Source of the DNA: JBIOJM01 sp044450785
GTDB taxonomy: Bacteria; Planctomycetota; Planctomycetia; Isosphaerales; Isosphaeraceae
Length of the DNA: 13,701 bases
Direction: 5' to 3'
Assembly (NCBI GenBank): GCA_044450785.1
Contig: JBIOJM010000281.1
Location: forward strand, 1-13,701
The notes under the pieces were generated by a model. That model saw only the letters and a program-made list of their open reading frames with translations, made no database searches and was not told the DNA's origin. The translations under genes were made by a program, and so were the position numbers. Below, one piece after another: positions 6,171 to 13,470 of the stretch. Position 1 is the stretch's first letter. Each line of letters starts with the position of its first letter.

Positions 6171-7965
6171 CCGCGCGCAAAGCTTCCCCGTACCGTTCGA
6201 GCAGCCCGTACTTGGACTGCCAGGTCGTGTACATGAAGCCGAAGACTCCGGGGATGTTCCGCGCGGCGGCGTCCCACTGCTGGAAATTGGCCAGGTCGTC
6301 GCCGTCGTAATAGCCCGCGATGATCTGCGGATGGCCGCGATCCGCGAAGAAGCTCAGGCTCTCGCGCGCCTTGCCGCCGTTCCAGTTGGCGATGACGACG
6401 TCACGCGAAAGGCCCTCCCACGATCCCTTGAGCGAGCCGTTGACCAGGTAGTACTGGTCGACCGCGTTGTGGTGCGGATCGAACATGTCCGACCAGACGA
6501 CCACCCGCGCCTGGGGGTTCACCGACTTGAGGATCGCCGTGCATTGGCGCGCGTTCTCGGCCAGGAGCTGGCCCGGCGTCAGCTTGCGGTCCTGGCAGGC
6601 ACGGCACCAGTTGGCGACCCGGATTTCGTCGTGCGACATGAAGAATGTCTTGGGGTGGAACAGATCGTTGATGCGGCGGGCCTGGTCGCGCAGGATCGGC
6701 TCGAGCTTGGGCTCGCTCAGGCAGCACATGACCTGAAAGCCGTGGGTGATGATCGGGTGATACCAGCTCACGCGGAGGCGGTCGCCGCTCTTGATCCGCG
6801 ACCGTGCGGTCAGCCGGATCGTCGCGCCGGCATGGTCGAACTCGTATTCGCCCCCCCAGGGGACCTGGCCCAGCTTGGGGTCCGCGACCGGCTCGAAGTC
6901 GCGGCCTTCCTCGTACGTGGTCTTGCCGTCGGCCGACCTGACGAACAGCGGGCAACCCGGGCGCCGCAGGACGTTGACGAGCGCCAGCTCCTCGACCGCC
7001 AGCTCGTCAACCCAGAAGGTCCCTTTCCCCTCGCCCCAGAAGCCGGCGTAGAGGTTGGCCTCGCGCTGGTCAAGGCTGTTGAAGACGACTTCGACCCGCT
7101 TCCAGTCCTGGGTTGGTTCCAGGCCCCCCTCGTGGAAGGTGAGCGGTCGACCCCCCTGCCCCGTGCCGAGTGCCAGCAGGTGGAACGAGCCGGTCGGGGC
7201 GAGATCGCGCGTCTTCACCCAGCAAGACAAGCGGTAGGCGGTATGGGGACGGAGCGCGACGGTCTGGGCCAGGCGGAGGTTGGGCGAGGTATGTCCTGGG
7301 GCGGTCGAGCCGGGCTCGAGACGGCAGGCGACGCGCCCTTCATGGACGACCGAGCGGTCGGCGAACGTGCCCGCGCCCGGGTCGTCCTGCAAAGTGAAGT
7401 TGAGGAACTTGTCGCCCCTGGTCAGCTCGAGGTTGCCGTTGCGGATCTGGACCACCGGTCTCGAGTTGAGCACGGCCTCCACGTGGCGGACTCTCGTGAG
7501 TCTTGGCCGTCCTTCGGCGGCGAATTCGACCCGGCTCTTGACGACGTACGGCTGATCGACGACCGGCAGGCCCTCGGCGAGATTGGGGTCCGCGGCCAGG
7601 TGGCCGTTGCTGTACCCGATCGAGAAGACCGCGGGGATCAGCTCGATGCCGGTCCGGGCCGCGGCGGCCTTGACCCGCTCCACGTTGCGAAAGTAAAAGT
7701 CGGGCACCCTGTACAGGACCTGGAACTTGTAGTCGGAGAGCATGACGCCGGTATATCCGCTCCGCTTCGCCCGCTCGAAGATCGCGATCACGTCGGCGGC
7801 GGACCGATCGACCTGGAGGTTCGCGCTGCAATAGACCCAGCGCTCGCCGTAAGGGGAGGGCGCGGGAAAGAGCTCGGCCGCGCTCGCTGCACCGGCGAAC
7901 AGAGACGAGACGGCCAGGACCGTCAGAATTCCGATCGAGCTGCGCCTGGATTGAGAGCGCGTCAT
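6157..7965 (-). CDS. Secreted glycoside-hydrolase-like protein, TIM barrel with inserted carbohydrate-binding domain
   Basis: I chose the ATG at 7965 (602 residues) because it is preceded by GGGAGAA and begins a clear signal peptide (arginine-rich start, hydrophobic ILTVLAVSSLFAGAASA, cleavage near residue 29). An in-frame upstream ATG at 8106 would put 47 extra residues before the signal and overlap pstB. Residues 40-150 look like the first half of a beta/alpha barrel (GYTGVMLSDYKFQ, GIELIPAVFSIGYSNG). Residues 190-327 resemble a CBM4/9-type jelly roll (LRPHTAYRLSCWVKT, FWVDELAVEEL). Residues 400-590 return to the barrel, with FFMSHDEIR holding an Asp446-Glu447 pair that recalls the catalytic dyad of GH20 hexosaminidases, then VVVWSDMFDPHH and VIANWNGG. 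It probably acts on amino sugars or other glycans in the periplasm or outside; substrate is unknown, and GH123-like or an uncharacterised family are alternatives. It starts 19 nt after pstB, so it likely shares the pst transcript. Confidence 0.72.
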   Translation of the reverse strand: MTRSQSRRSSIGILTVLAVSSLFAGAASAAELFPAPSPYGERWVYCSANLQVDRSAADVIAIFERAKRSGYTGVMLSDYKFQVLYRVPDFYFRNVERVKAAAARTGIELIPAVFSIGYSNGHLAADPNLAEGLPVVDQPYVVKSRVEFAAEGRPRLTRVRHVEAVLNSRPVVQIRNGNLELTRGDKFLNFTLQDDPGAGTFADRSVVHEGRVACRLEPGSTAPGHTSPNLRLAQTVALRPHTAYRLSCWVKTRDLAPTGSFHLLALGTGQGGRPLTFHEGGLEPTQDWKRVEVVFNSLDQREANLYAGFWGEGKGTFWVDELAVEELALVNVLRRPGCPLFVRSADGKTTYEEGRDFEPVADPKLGQVPWGGEYEFDHAGATIRLTARSRIKSGDRLRVSWYHPIITHGFQVMCCLSEPKLEPILRDQARRINDLFHPKTFFMSHDEIRVANWCRACQDRKLTPGQLLAENARQCTAILKSVNPQARVVVWSDMFDPHHNAVDQYYLVNGSLKGSWEGLSRDVVIANWNGGKARESLSFFADRGHPQIIAGYYDGDDLANFQQWDAAARNIPGVFGFMYTTWQSKYGLLERYGEALRADRKP

Positions 7966-7984
7966 GGGATTCTCCCGGCGAGCG

Positions 7985-8854
7985 TCAACCGATGCGTCCG
8001 GTGATGTACGCCTCGGTGCGCTTGTCTTTGGGGTTGGTGAAAAGGAGGTCGGTCGGGCTGAACTCCGCGAGGATTCCGGTGCGATGTCCGTCGAGGGAAG
8101 CCTCATCGAGCATGAGGCAGGCGGTTAAATCGCTGACGCGCCGGGCCTGTTGCATGTTGTGCGTGACGATGACGATCGTGAAGTCGCTCGTGAGGTCCTC
8201 CATCAGGTCTTCGACCCGCGCCGTTGAGATTGGGTCGAGTGCCGAACAGGGCTCGTCCATCAAGATGACTTCGGGCTCGACGGCCAGGGTCCTGGCGATG
8301 CAGAGCCGTTGTTGCTGGCCGCCGGAGAGATCCAGCCCCGAGCGGTTGAGCTTGGCCTTCACTTCGTCCCACAGGGCGGCGCGCCGGAGCGACCGTTCGA
8401 CCAGCTCGTCCATGTCGCCCCGATAGCCGTTGATCCGCGCTCCCCAGGCGACGTTGTTGTAGATGCTCTTGGGGAACGGGTTCGGTTTCTGAAAGACCAT
8501 GCCGATCCGCCGCCGCAGGACGACGGCGTCGGTGTCGGCTCCGGAGATCAGGTCGCCGTCGAACCGGACCTCGCCGTCCATCCGCGACCCGTTGATCAGG
8601 TCATTCATCCGGTTGAAGCAGCGGAGCAAGGTGCTCTTGCCGCAGCCCGAGGGGCCGATGATCGCGGTGATCTTGTTGCGCGGGATGTCGATGGTGATGT
8701 CCTTGAGCGCGAGTGACGAGCCGTACCACACCGAAAGGCCGCGGGTGGAGAGCACGATCGGATCGCTTCGGCCGGACGGCTCGCTGGCCGCGGCGGGGGC
8801 CGGCGCGGGTGGATTCGGGGGGGAGCGTTCGGCGCGCGTTTCGGAGACGCTCAT
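7985..8854 (-). CDS. pstB: Phosphate ABC transporter ATPase PstB
   Basis: This encodes 289 residues: the ATP-hydrolysing subunit of the high-affinity phosphate importer PstSCAB, on the cytoplasmic face of the membrane. All ABC motifs are intact: Walker A GPSGCGKST (67-75), Q-loop MVFQKPNPFP with Gln122, the signature LSGGQQQR (176-183), Walker B VILMDEP with catalytic Glu201, the D-loop SALDP, and switch His232 in THN. The phrases LLRCFNRMNDL, FQKPNPFPKSIYNNVAWG and the C-terminal AYITGRIG are specific to PstB. The N-terminus carries about 30 extra residues rich in Pro and Ala before the conserved part, which is unusual. The Shine-Dalgarno sequence for the ATG at 8854 is weak (GAG seven bases before), so a later start is possible, but no ATG lies before the core domain. 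It is 90 nt downstream of pstA and 19 nt upstream of the hydrolase-like gene. Confidence 0.96.
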   Translation of the reverse strand: MSVSETRAERSPPNPPAPAPAAASEPSGRSDPIVLSTRGLSVWYGSSLALKDITIDIPRNKITAIIGPSGCGKSTLLRCFNRMNDLINGSRMDGEVRFDGDLISGADTDAVVLRRRIGMVFQKPNPFPKSIYNNVAWGARINGYRGDMDELVERSLRRAALWDEVKAKLNRSGLDLSGGQQQRLCIARTLAVEPEVILMDEPCSALDPISTARVEDLMEDLTSDFTIVIVTHNMQQARRVSDLTACLMLDEASLDGHRTGILAEFSPTDLLFTNPKDKRTEAYITGRIG

Positions 8855-8944
8855 CAGTGGTCTCGTGAAGGTGAGTGGCTCGGGATCGACTCCACACGGG
8901 TCGAGGGGTCGAAGAGAACAACCGCCGGCGTCTGCGCAAGCCCT

Positions 8945-9892
8945 CTAATGATAACGCCGGTAGCGGCTGCGGATCACGATGGCGGTGGCGTTCATGAGCA
9001 GAAGGATCGTCACCAGGATCAGGATTCCGCCGGCGGCGACTGTCTGAAATCGCGTATCCGGCTGCTTGGCGTAGTTATAGATCTCCACCGGCAGCGCGGA
9101 GTAGCGGTCGAGGGGACCCTTGGGAAGCTGCAAGATCGAGCCGGCGGCCCCGACCATCAAGAGGGGGGCGGTCTCACCGATCGCCCGCGACAGGCCTAGA
9201 ATCGTGCCGGTCAAGATCCCCGGCATCGCCGAGGGGATGACATGGTCGCGGACCACCTGCCACCGCGTCGCGCCCAGCGCGAGCGCGGCCTGGCGGAGCG
9301 AGAGAGGCACCGACCGCAACGCTTCCTGGGTCGTGATCACGATGATCGGCAGGATCAGCAGGCTCAGGGTCAGGACGCCCGCCAGCAGGGTTGGGCCCAG
9401 CGCCAGGGCCTTGACTCCGAAGGCACGCACGAAGAGCGCGAGGCCCAGGATGCCGTAAACGATCGACGGCACGCCGGCCAGGTTGGCAATGTTCGTCTGG
9501 ATGATCCGCCGCAGGCGGCCCGGCGGGGAATACTCCTCGAGATAAACCCCCGCGCCGACGCCGACCGGGATGCCGATCACGGCAACCAACCCGAGGAGCC
9601 AAAGGCTGCCGGCGATCCCGACCCGGTATCCCGCCGCGACCGGGTCGAGTGCCTGCGACGCCGAGGCGAGCCGGCGTACCAGGGCGGCCAGCTCGGCGAG
9701 GTTGGGACCGATTGCATACCACGCGTTGTCCGGCGGTCCCTGGAGCGCCGCGGCCACGATCGAGCCCAAGAGCAGGGCGAGGACCAACACACCCGTGCAG
9801 GTCGCGACCAGGCAGGCCGCGCCGAAGATCGGGCCGAGCAGCCGTCTGACGGCACGATTGGGATGAAAGCGAGATTGGTCGGTCGGGCTCAT
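8945..9892 (-). CDS. pstA: Phosphate ABC transporter permease PstA
   Basis: This encodes 315 residues, one of the two membrane subunits that form the phosphate channel with PstC. The first membrane segment is GAACLVATCTGVLVLALLLGSIVAAA (24-49), followed by a periplasmic loop of about 40-45 residues and then five further segments. The core permease domain shows NIANLAGVPSIVYGILGLALF and the cytoplasmic coupling loop LRQAALALGATRWQVVRDHVIPSAMPGI, which contacts PstB. SRAIGETAPLLMVG and the TRFQTVAAGGILILV end are typical of PstA. Its ATG (9890-9892) overlaps the TGA of pstC by four bases (ATGA), so translation of the two permeases is likely coupled. No lesions are seen. A 90-nt gap without a recognisable second promoter separates it from pstB. 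Confidence 0.95.
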   Translation of the reverse strand: MSPTDQSRFHPNRAVRRLLGPIFGAACLVATCTGVLVLALLLGSIVAAALQGPPDNAWYAIGPNLAELAALVRRLASASQALDPVAAGYRVGIAGSLWLLGLVAVIGIPVGVGAGVYLEEYSPPGRLRRIIQTNIANLAGVPSIVYGILGLALFVRAFGVKALALGPTLLAGVLTLSLLILPIIVITTQEALRSVPLSLRQAALALGATRWQVVRDHVIPSAMPGILTGTILGLSRAIGETAPLLMVGAAGSILQLPKGPLDRYSALPVEIYNYAKQPDTRFQTVAAGGILILVTILLLMNATAIVIRSRYRRYH

Positions 9893-10863
9893 TCATAGAC
9901 CTCGCGGAAATGCCGCAACACCCATCCGGAGATGATGTTCAACGTCAAAGTGATTGCGAAGAGCGTCAGGCCGACGGCGAACAGCGACAGGTACTTGGGC
10001 TCGCCGAAGGCGGCGTCGCCTCCAATGATCTGGACGATGTAAGTCGTCATGGTCTCGATCGACGTCAGCGGATTCAGAGTGATCTGGGGCCGCATCCCGG
10101 CCGCGAGCACCACCGCCATCGTCTCGCCGACGGCCCGGCTGATTGCCAGGATGAACGACGCGAAGACCCCGGAGAGGGCCGCCGGCAGCACGATCCGAGT
10201 CGAGACCTCGAACCGGGTCGCTCCCAGTCCGAAAGCCGCCTCTCGCAGTCCTCGCGGGACCGCCGAAAGCACGTCTTCCGAGAGCGACGACACCAGCGGG
10301 ATGATCATCACGCCCACCACAATGCACGCGGAGAGCGCATTGAATGTCTCGACGCGGACGCCCAGCGGCTCCAGCAGTCGCTTGAGCATGGGAGTGACCA
10401 GGAGCAGGGCCAGGTAGCCGTAAACGATCGTGGGGATCCCCGCCAGCAGCTCCAGCGTCGGCTTGAGCACCGCGCGCAATCCGCGGGGCGCGTACTCACT
10501 GAGATAAATCGCGCTGAAGAGCCCGATCGGTAGCGCGATCATCGACGAGCCGGCGGCAACCAGGAATGTCCCCCACAAGAGCGGAACGATCCCGAATCGT
10601 GGTGGACGGGCCTCCGGCTTCAAGGTGGTTCCGAAGAGGAACTCGGATACGCTCACCTTCGCGTGGGAGAAAAACTCGATGCTCTGGGCGCCCAGTACCA
10701 GAATGATCCCCGCCGTCGTGAGCACCGTGATCACGGCACAGAGGACCAAACCGACGGTCACCGCCGCTTCCCAGAATGCCAGGTAACGGGAATGACCCGA
10801 CCAGAGATCAGGCTCGGCGGGCGCTGCCGGGTTGATGCCGGTCATGGAAGGTGTGGAGGACAA
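9889..10863 (-). CDS. pstC: Phosphate ABC transporter permease PstC
   Basis: This encodes 324 residues, the partner permease of PstA in the inner membrane. About six membrane segments can be seen, the first at 33-58 (EAAVTVGLVLCAVITVLTTAGIILVL), followed by the family pattern SIEFFSHAKVSVSEFLFGTTLKP and FGIVPLLWGTFLVAAGSSMIALPIG. The conserved channel and coupling region reads LELLAGIPTIVYGYLALLLV and LREAAFGLGATRFEVSTRIVLPAALSGV, then ISRAVGETMAVVLAAG. The start is probably TTG at 10863: GAGG lies eight bases before it, whereas the next candidate, ATG at 10845 (residue 7), has no Shine-Dalgarno sequence. It follows pstS by 19 nt and overlaps pstA by 4 nt. The gene is complete and ordinary apart from the TTG start. 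Confidence 0.95.
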   Translation of the reverse strand: MSSTPSMTGINPAAPAEPDLWSGHSRYLAFWEAAVTVGLVLCAVITVLTTAGIILVLGAQSIEFFSHAKVSVSEFLFGTTLKPEARPPRFGIVPLLWGTFLVAAGSSMIALPIGLFSAIYLSEYAPRGLRAVLKPTLELLAGIPTIVYGYLALLLVTPMLKRLLEPLGVRVETFNALSACIVVGVMIIPLVSSLSEDVLSAVPRGLREAAFGLGATRFEVSTRIVLPAALSGVFASFILAISRAVGETMAVVLAAGMRPQITLNPLTSIETMTTYIVQIIGGDAAFGEPKYLSLFAVGLTLFAITLTLNIISGWVLRHFREVYE

Positions 10864-10871
10864 TTTGGGAA

Positions 10872-10876
10872 CCTCA
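10872..10876 (-). promoter_or_regulatory. Ribosome binding site that decides the pstC TTG start
   Basis: On the minus strand, TGAGG (10876-10872) stands eight bases before TTG 10863-10861. The downstream ATG (10845-10843) is preceded by pyrimidine-rich CTCCACACCTTCC, which cannot pair with 16S rRNA. The TTG start is therefore preferred. A weak TTG may set PstC level below PstS, as expected for a binding protein needed in excess. Confidence 0.6.
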
Positions 10877-10882
10877 GTAACG

Positions 10883-11878
10883 TCACTTCGCCACCGGGGC
10901 CGGTTCCGTCGCCTTGACTCCCTCGCCCGGGAGAAGCTTGGCGAGTGTCTGCACGTTGGCCGTCTTGTCCTCCGCGGTGGGAGGCGCGTAGCCTCCCGTG
11001 ACGGCGAACTGGTCGATGTCGGCGAGGTAAAACTTGAGGAACTCGCCCACCTCGGCCCGGCGGGCGGCCGAGTTCTTGACGTAGATGAACAGGGGCCGGG
11101 ACAGGGGCGCGTATGTCTTGTCGATGATCGTCGTCGGGCTCGGGAGCACGGGCCGGGCGCCGGGGCCGTTCTGGACCGCGACGGCGCGGAGCTTGTCCCG
11201 ATTGGCCGCGAAGTAGGCGTATCCGAAATAACCCAGCGCGTCGGGATCGCCGGCCACCCCGATCACCAGCGTGTTGTCATCCGAGCTCGGCTGCACGTCG
11301 TCTCGCTGGCCTGCGTCCTTGCCGATGATCGCTTCCTTGAAGAACTCGAACGTACCCGAGTCGTTGTCCGGCGAGTAGAGAATGAGCTTGCGGTTGGGCC
11401 AGGCGGGATCGACGTCTTTCCAGGTTTTCGCCTTACTCGCCGCCGTCCAGATCGACTTCAACTGCTCGACCGAGAGCGACTTGACGAAGTTGTTCTTGGG
11501 GTTGACGACGAGCGTGATCCCATCATAGCCGACCAGGAATCGAGACCACTCGATACCCTGGGCCTTGGCCCTGGATTCCTCGTCGGGCTTGGCCGCGCGC
11601 GAGGCGTCCACGATGTCGACCTCGCCCTCAAGATAGCGGCTGAAGCCGCCGCCGGTGCCGTGGTTGTCCACCACCACCACCACGCTGGGCTTGACGTTCT
11701 TGAACGACTCACGAGCCGCCATGCTGATCCGGTACACCGTGCTCGAGCCATCGACGACGACCGTGGCCGTGGGCGCGAGCGCCCCACCGCCAGTTCCACC
11801 CGACCCGCCGCAGCCGGCCGTGATGCCGATCAAAACGACGAGGCCGATCGTCCACCGCCACTTGTGCTTTTGTGTCAT
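10883..11878 (-). CDS. pstS: Phosphate-binding lipoprotein PstS
   Basis: This encodes 331 residues, the periplasmic phosphate-binding component. The N-terminus KHKWRWTIGLVVLIGITAGCGGSGG is a lipoprotein signal with lipobox TAGC and lipidation at Cys23, followed by a glycine-rich tether. The PBP-like core begins VVVDGSSTVYRISMAARESF (41-59); GSST, together with GTGGGFSR (74-81), VDASR (90-94) and DSGTFEFF (173-180), supplies the loops that hold phosphate in this family. ALGYFGYAYF and the C-terminal FLKFYLADIDQFAVTGGYAPP are also typical. GAGG lies seven bases before the ATG, supporting the start. It heads the transporter cluster pstS-pstC-pstA-pstB and follows phoR by 89 nt, a gap with a candidate PhoP/PhoB-type promoter. 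No oddities beyond a run of five valines at 66-70. Confidence 0.95.
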   Translation of the reverse strand: MTQKHKWRWTIGLVVLIGITAGCGGSGGTGGGALAPTATVVVDGSSTVYRISMAARESFKNVKPSVVVVVDNHGTGGGFSRYLEGEVDIVDASRAAKPDEESRAKAQGIEWSRFLVGYDGITLVVNPKNNFVKSLSVEQLKSIWTAASKAKTWKDVDPAWPNRKLILYSPDNDSGTFEFFKEAIIGKDAGQRDDVQPSSDDNTLVIGVAGDPDALGYFGYAYFAANRDKLRAVAVQNGPGARPVLPSPTTIIDKTYAPLSRPLFIYVKNSAARRAEVGEFLKFYLADIDQFAVTGGYAPPTAEDKTANVQTLAKLLPGEGVKATEPAPVAK

Positions 11879-11956
11879 CCTTTTCCCTCGCTCTTTTCCA
11901 CGCGTGCGCCGCTCCGTGTTCCGTATCGCGACCCCCGATCAGGGTACCGCCCCACC

Positions 11957-11998
11957 AGTGTAGCGATCTAGCATGAAGGTTTTGTGAATTCTTGCGAA
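11957..11998 (-). promoter_or_regulatory. Candidate Pho-box promoter of pstS
   Basis: On the minus strand three related hexamers follow each other: TTCGCA (11998-11993), TTCACA (11988-11983) and TTCATG (11977-11972), spaced 10 and 11 nt apart, that is one helical turn. This resembles the tandem TT(C/T/A)A(C/T)A repeats bound by PhoP in Bacillus and the 11-nt repeats of the E. coli Pho box. Nine bases after the last hexamer is TACACT (11962-11957), a 4/6 match to a -10 element, the spacing expected when an activator stands in for the -35. The site overlaps the final codons and stop of phoR and lies about 80-120 nt before pstS. It is AT-rich against a GC-rich coding background. No regulator gene is in the window, so binding is inferred. 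Confidence 0.4.
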
Positions 11999-13293
11999 CG
12001 GGGCCCCGGGGCGAGGCACCGCGGGAGGTGGACGGTGAACTTCGTGCCCGAGCCGACCCGGCTGGTGACATCGATCTGGCCGCCGATCGACTGCATGAGG
12101 TGCTTGACGATCGAGAGTCCGAGCCCGGTCCCGCCAAGTTCCCGGCTGCGCGCCTTGTCGACGCGGTAGAATCGTTCGAAGATCCGAGGCAAGTCGTCGC
12201 GAGGGATCCCGATTCCCGTGTCGGCAACCTCGATGCAGACCACGTCGTGGTCGCAGAGGCACGACACCGACACCGACCCACGCTCGGGCGTGTACTTGAT
12301 GGCGTTGTCGATCAAGTTGTCGATGATCTGCCGGACGGCCTCCTCGTCGGCGAGGACCTGCGTCTCCTGCCCCAGCCCTCCCGGCTCGAACGTGAGGTTC
12401 AGGTCCTTCGTCCCGGCGCGGCCCCGGTGTGCCTCGACGCACGACTCCAGCAACGGGACCAGGCTGAGCGGTCCGTGGTCGAACACTTCCCATCCGGATT
12501 CGATCCGGGCCAGGCTGAGCAGGTCGAGGATGAGCTGGTTGAGTCGTTCCACCTGCTCGTCGATCCGCTCGAGGAACCGGGTATTGACCTTCTCGTCGTG
12601 GAGGGCCCAGTCCAGGAGGGTCTCGGTGTACGCTTTGATCGAGGCCAGCGGCGTCTTGAGCTCGTGGGAGGCGTTGGCGACGAAGTCTTGCCGCATTCGC
12701 TCCAGCCGGCGGAGCTCGGTCACGTCGTGGAAGACGAGCACGGCCCCCGGTGACGGCCGGCCCGGCAACGGTGTTCCGCGCACGGACAGGAGCCGGCTGT
12801 GGCTGCGCGAGATGGCATCGCGGCCGGAAAGGCTGAGCTCAGCCTCGTAAGCGTCGGGGCTCGCCAGCCTGAGGGTTGCTTCGACGGCGTCCTGCACCTG
12901 GGGTCCGCGAATCAACTCGGGGACCAGCCGGCCCACCGAGGCTGCGTCGAGCCCGAAGAGCCGGTTGGCACTGGCATTGGCGAAGAGGAGGCGGCGGCGC
13001 GGGTCCACGGCGATCACCGCCTCGGCCATCGCCTCCAGGACGACGAGGAGCTGCTGGCGCTCCTGATCCAGGCGGCCGATCTGGGCCTGGGACTCGGCGG
13101 CCGACGCGTTGAAGGTCTTGACGAGCCGCCCGACGGGTCCCCGCGCCGCGACGAGGACCGGGCGCGCTCTGGCCCCGGCGCCGAGCGCTTCCAGCCCTCG
13201 CGTCACTTCGGCCAGGGCAACCGCCCAGCGCCAGCCCCGATAGGCAACCAGCGCTGCCCCGGCCACCGACACGGCGATGATGACGGTCTCCAT
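11968..13293 (-). CDS. phoR: Phosphate-regulon sensor histidine kinase PhoR
   Basis: This encodes 441 residues. A single short membrane segment (about 3-18, TVIIAVSVAGAALVAY) is followed by a HAMP-like linker (to about 80, GPVGRLVKTFNASAAESQAQI), a PAS domain (about 82-195, LEAMAEAVIAVDPRRRLLFANASANRLFG ... VLVFHDVTELRRLER), a HisKA domain with the phospho-accepting His210 in NASHELKTPLASI, and a HATPase domain with N-box IIDNLIDNAIKYT, DTGIGIP, FERFYRVDKARS and GGTGLGLSIVKHL. This is the PhoR layout; with pst genes directly downstream, a role in phosphate signalling is well supported. The start is firm: GAGGTGA precedes the ATG and an in-frame TGA lies one codon before it, so there is no hidden N-terminal sensor. 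It has no sizeable periplasmic domain, in line with PhoR being controlled through PstB/PhoU rather than by direct sensing. Its response regulator is not in the window. Confidence 0.92.
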   Translation of the reverse strand: METVIIAVSVAGAALVAYRGWRWAVALAEVTRGLEALGAGARARPVLVAARGPVGRLVKTFNASAAESQAQIGRLDQERQQLLVVLEAMAEAVIAVDPRRRLLFANASANRLFGLDAASVGRLVPELIRGPQVQDAVEATLRLASPDAYEAELSLSGRDAISRSHSRLLSVRGTPLPGRPSPGAVLVFHDVTELRRLERMRQDFVANASHELKTPLASIKAYTETLLDWALHDEKVNTRFLERIDEQVERLNQLILDLLSLARIESGWEVFDHGPLSLVPLLESCVEAHRGRAGTKDLNLTFEPGGLGQETQVLADEEAVRQIIDNLIDNAIKYTPERGSVSVSCLCDHDVVCIEVADTGIGIPRDDLPRIFERFYRVDKARSRELGGTGLGLSIVKHLMQSIGGQIDVTSRVGSGTKFTVHLPRCLAPGPRSQEFTKPSC

Positions 13294-13470
13294 CGCTCAC
13301 CTCGAGCCGGCCGCCGCTGCACCCCCCGCTTCGCTCCGATTCGAGCCGGTCCGTTCTCAGTATCGGCATGGGCGGATGCACGGTCAACCCGGGCCAGCCG
13401 GGCTAGCAAGGAGGGGTCCTTCCAGCAACAGGCAGGGGGCGCGTAGGCCCGGCACGGGACGGCAGCAGCC
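13294..13470. other. Leader region of phoR without genes
   Basis: No reading frame here has coding character. The stretch contains the phoR Shine-Dalgarno sequence (minus-strand GAGGTGA, 13303-13297), the phoR promoter candidate (13359-13387) and, just upstream of its -35, a short CCCGG/CCGGG hairpin (13388-13402). Nothing else was recognised. Together with the repeat cluster that follows it makes up about 400 nt without a gene. Confidence 0.6.
13359..13387 (-). promoter_or_regulatory. Candidate sigma70 promoter of phoR
   Basis: On the minus strand TTGACC (13387-13382, 5/6 match to the -35 consensus) is separated by exactly 17 nt from GATACT (13364-13359, 4/6 match to the -10). Transcription would start near 13352 and give a leader of about 60 nt to the phoR ATG at 13293. 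This is the best sigma70-type arrangement I found in the window. No Pho-box-like repeat accompanies it, so basal expression of the kinase is the simplest reading. Confidence 0.5.

Noticed and set aside
6034..8004. Plus-strand open frame of 656 codons opposite the hydrolase-like gene
   Set aside because: It is antisense to a gene with a signal peptide and recognisable domains, has no family features, and its arginine-, valine- and aspartate-rich composition is typical of the shadow frame in GC-rich DNA.
7966..8106. Longer N-terminus of the hydrolase-like protein from ATG 8106
   Set aside because: It would overlap pstB by about 120 nt and bury the signal peptide 47 residues in; the ATG at 7965 has a Shine-Dalgarno sequence and starts the signal directly.
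8886..8904. Hairpin in the pstA-pstB gap (TCGACTC, five bases, GGGTCGA)
   Set aside because: On the transcribed minus strand the stem has a C/A mismatch and there is no T-run, so neither a terminator nor a processing site is supported.
10832..11971. Plus-strand open frame of 379 codons opposite pstS
   Set aside because: It mirrors the pstS codons on the other strand and shows no domain; pstS itself is certain.
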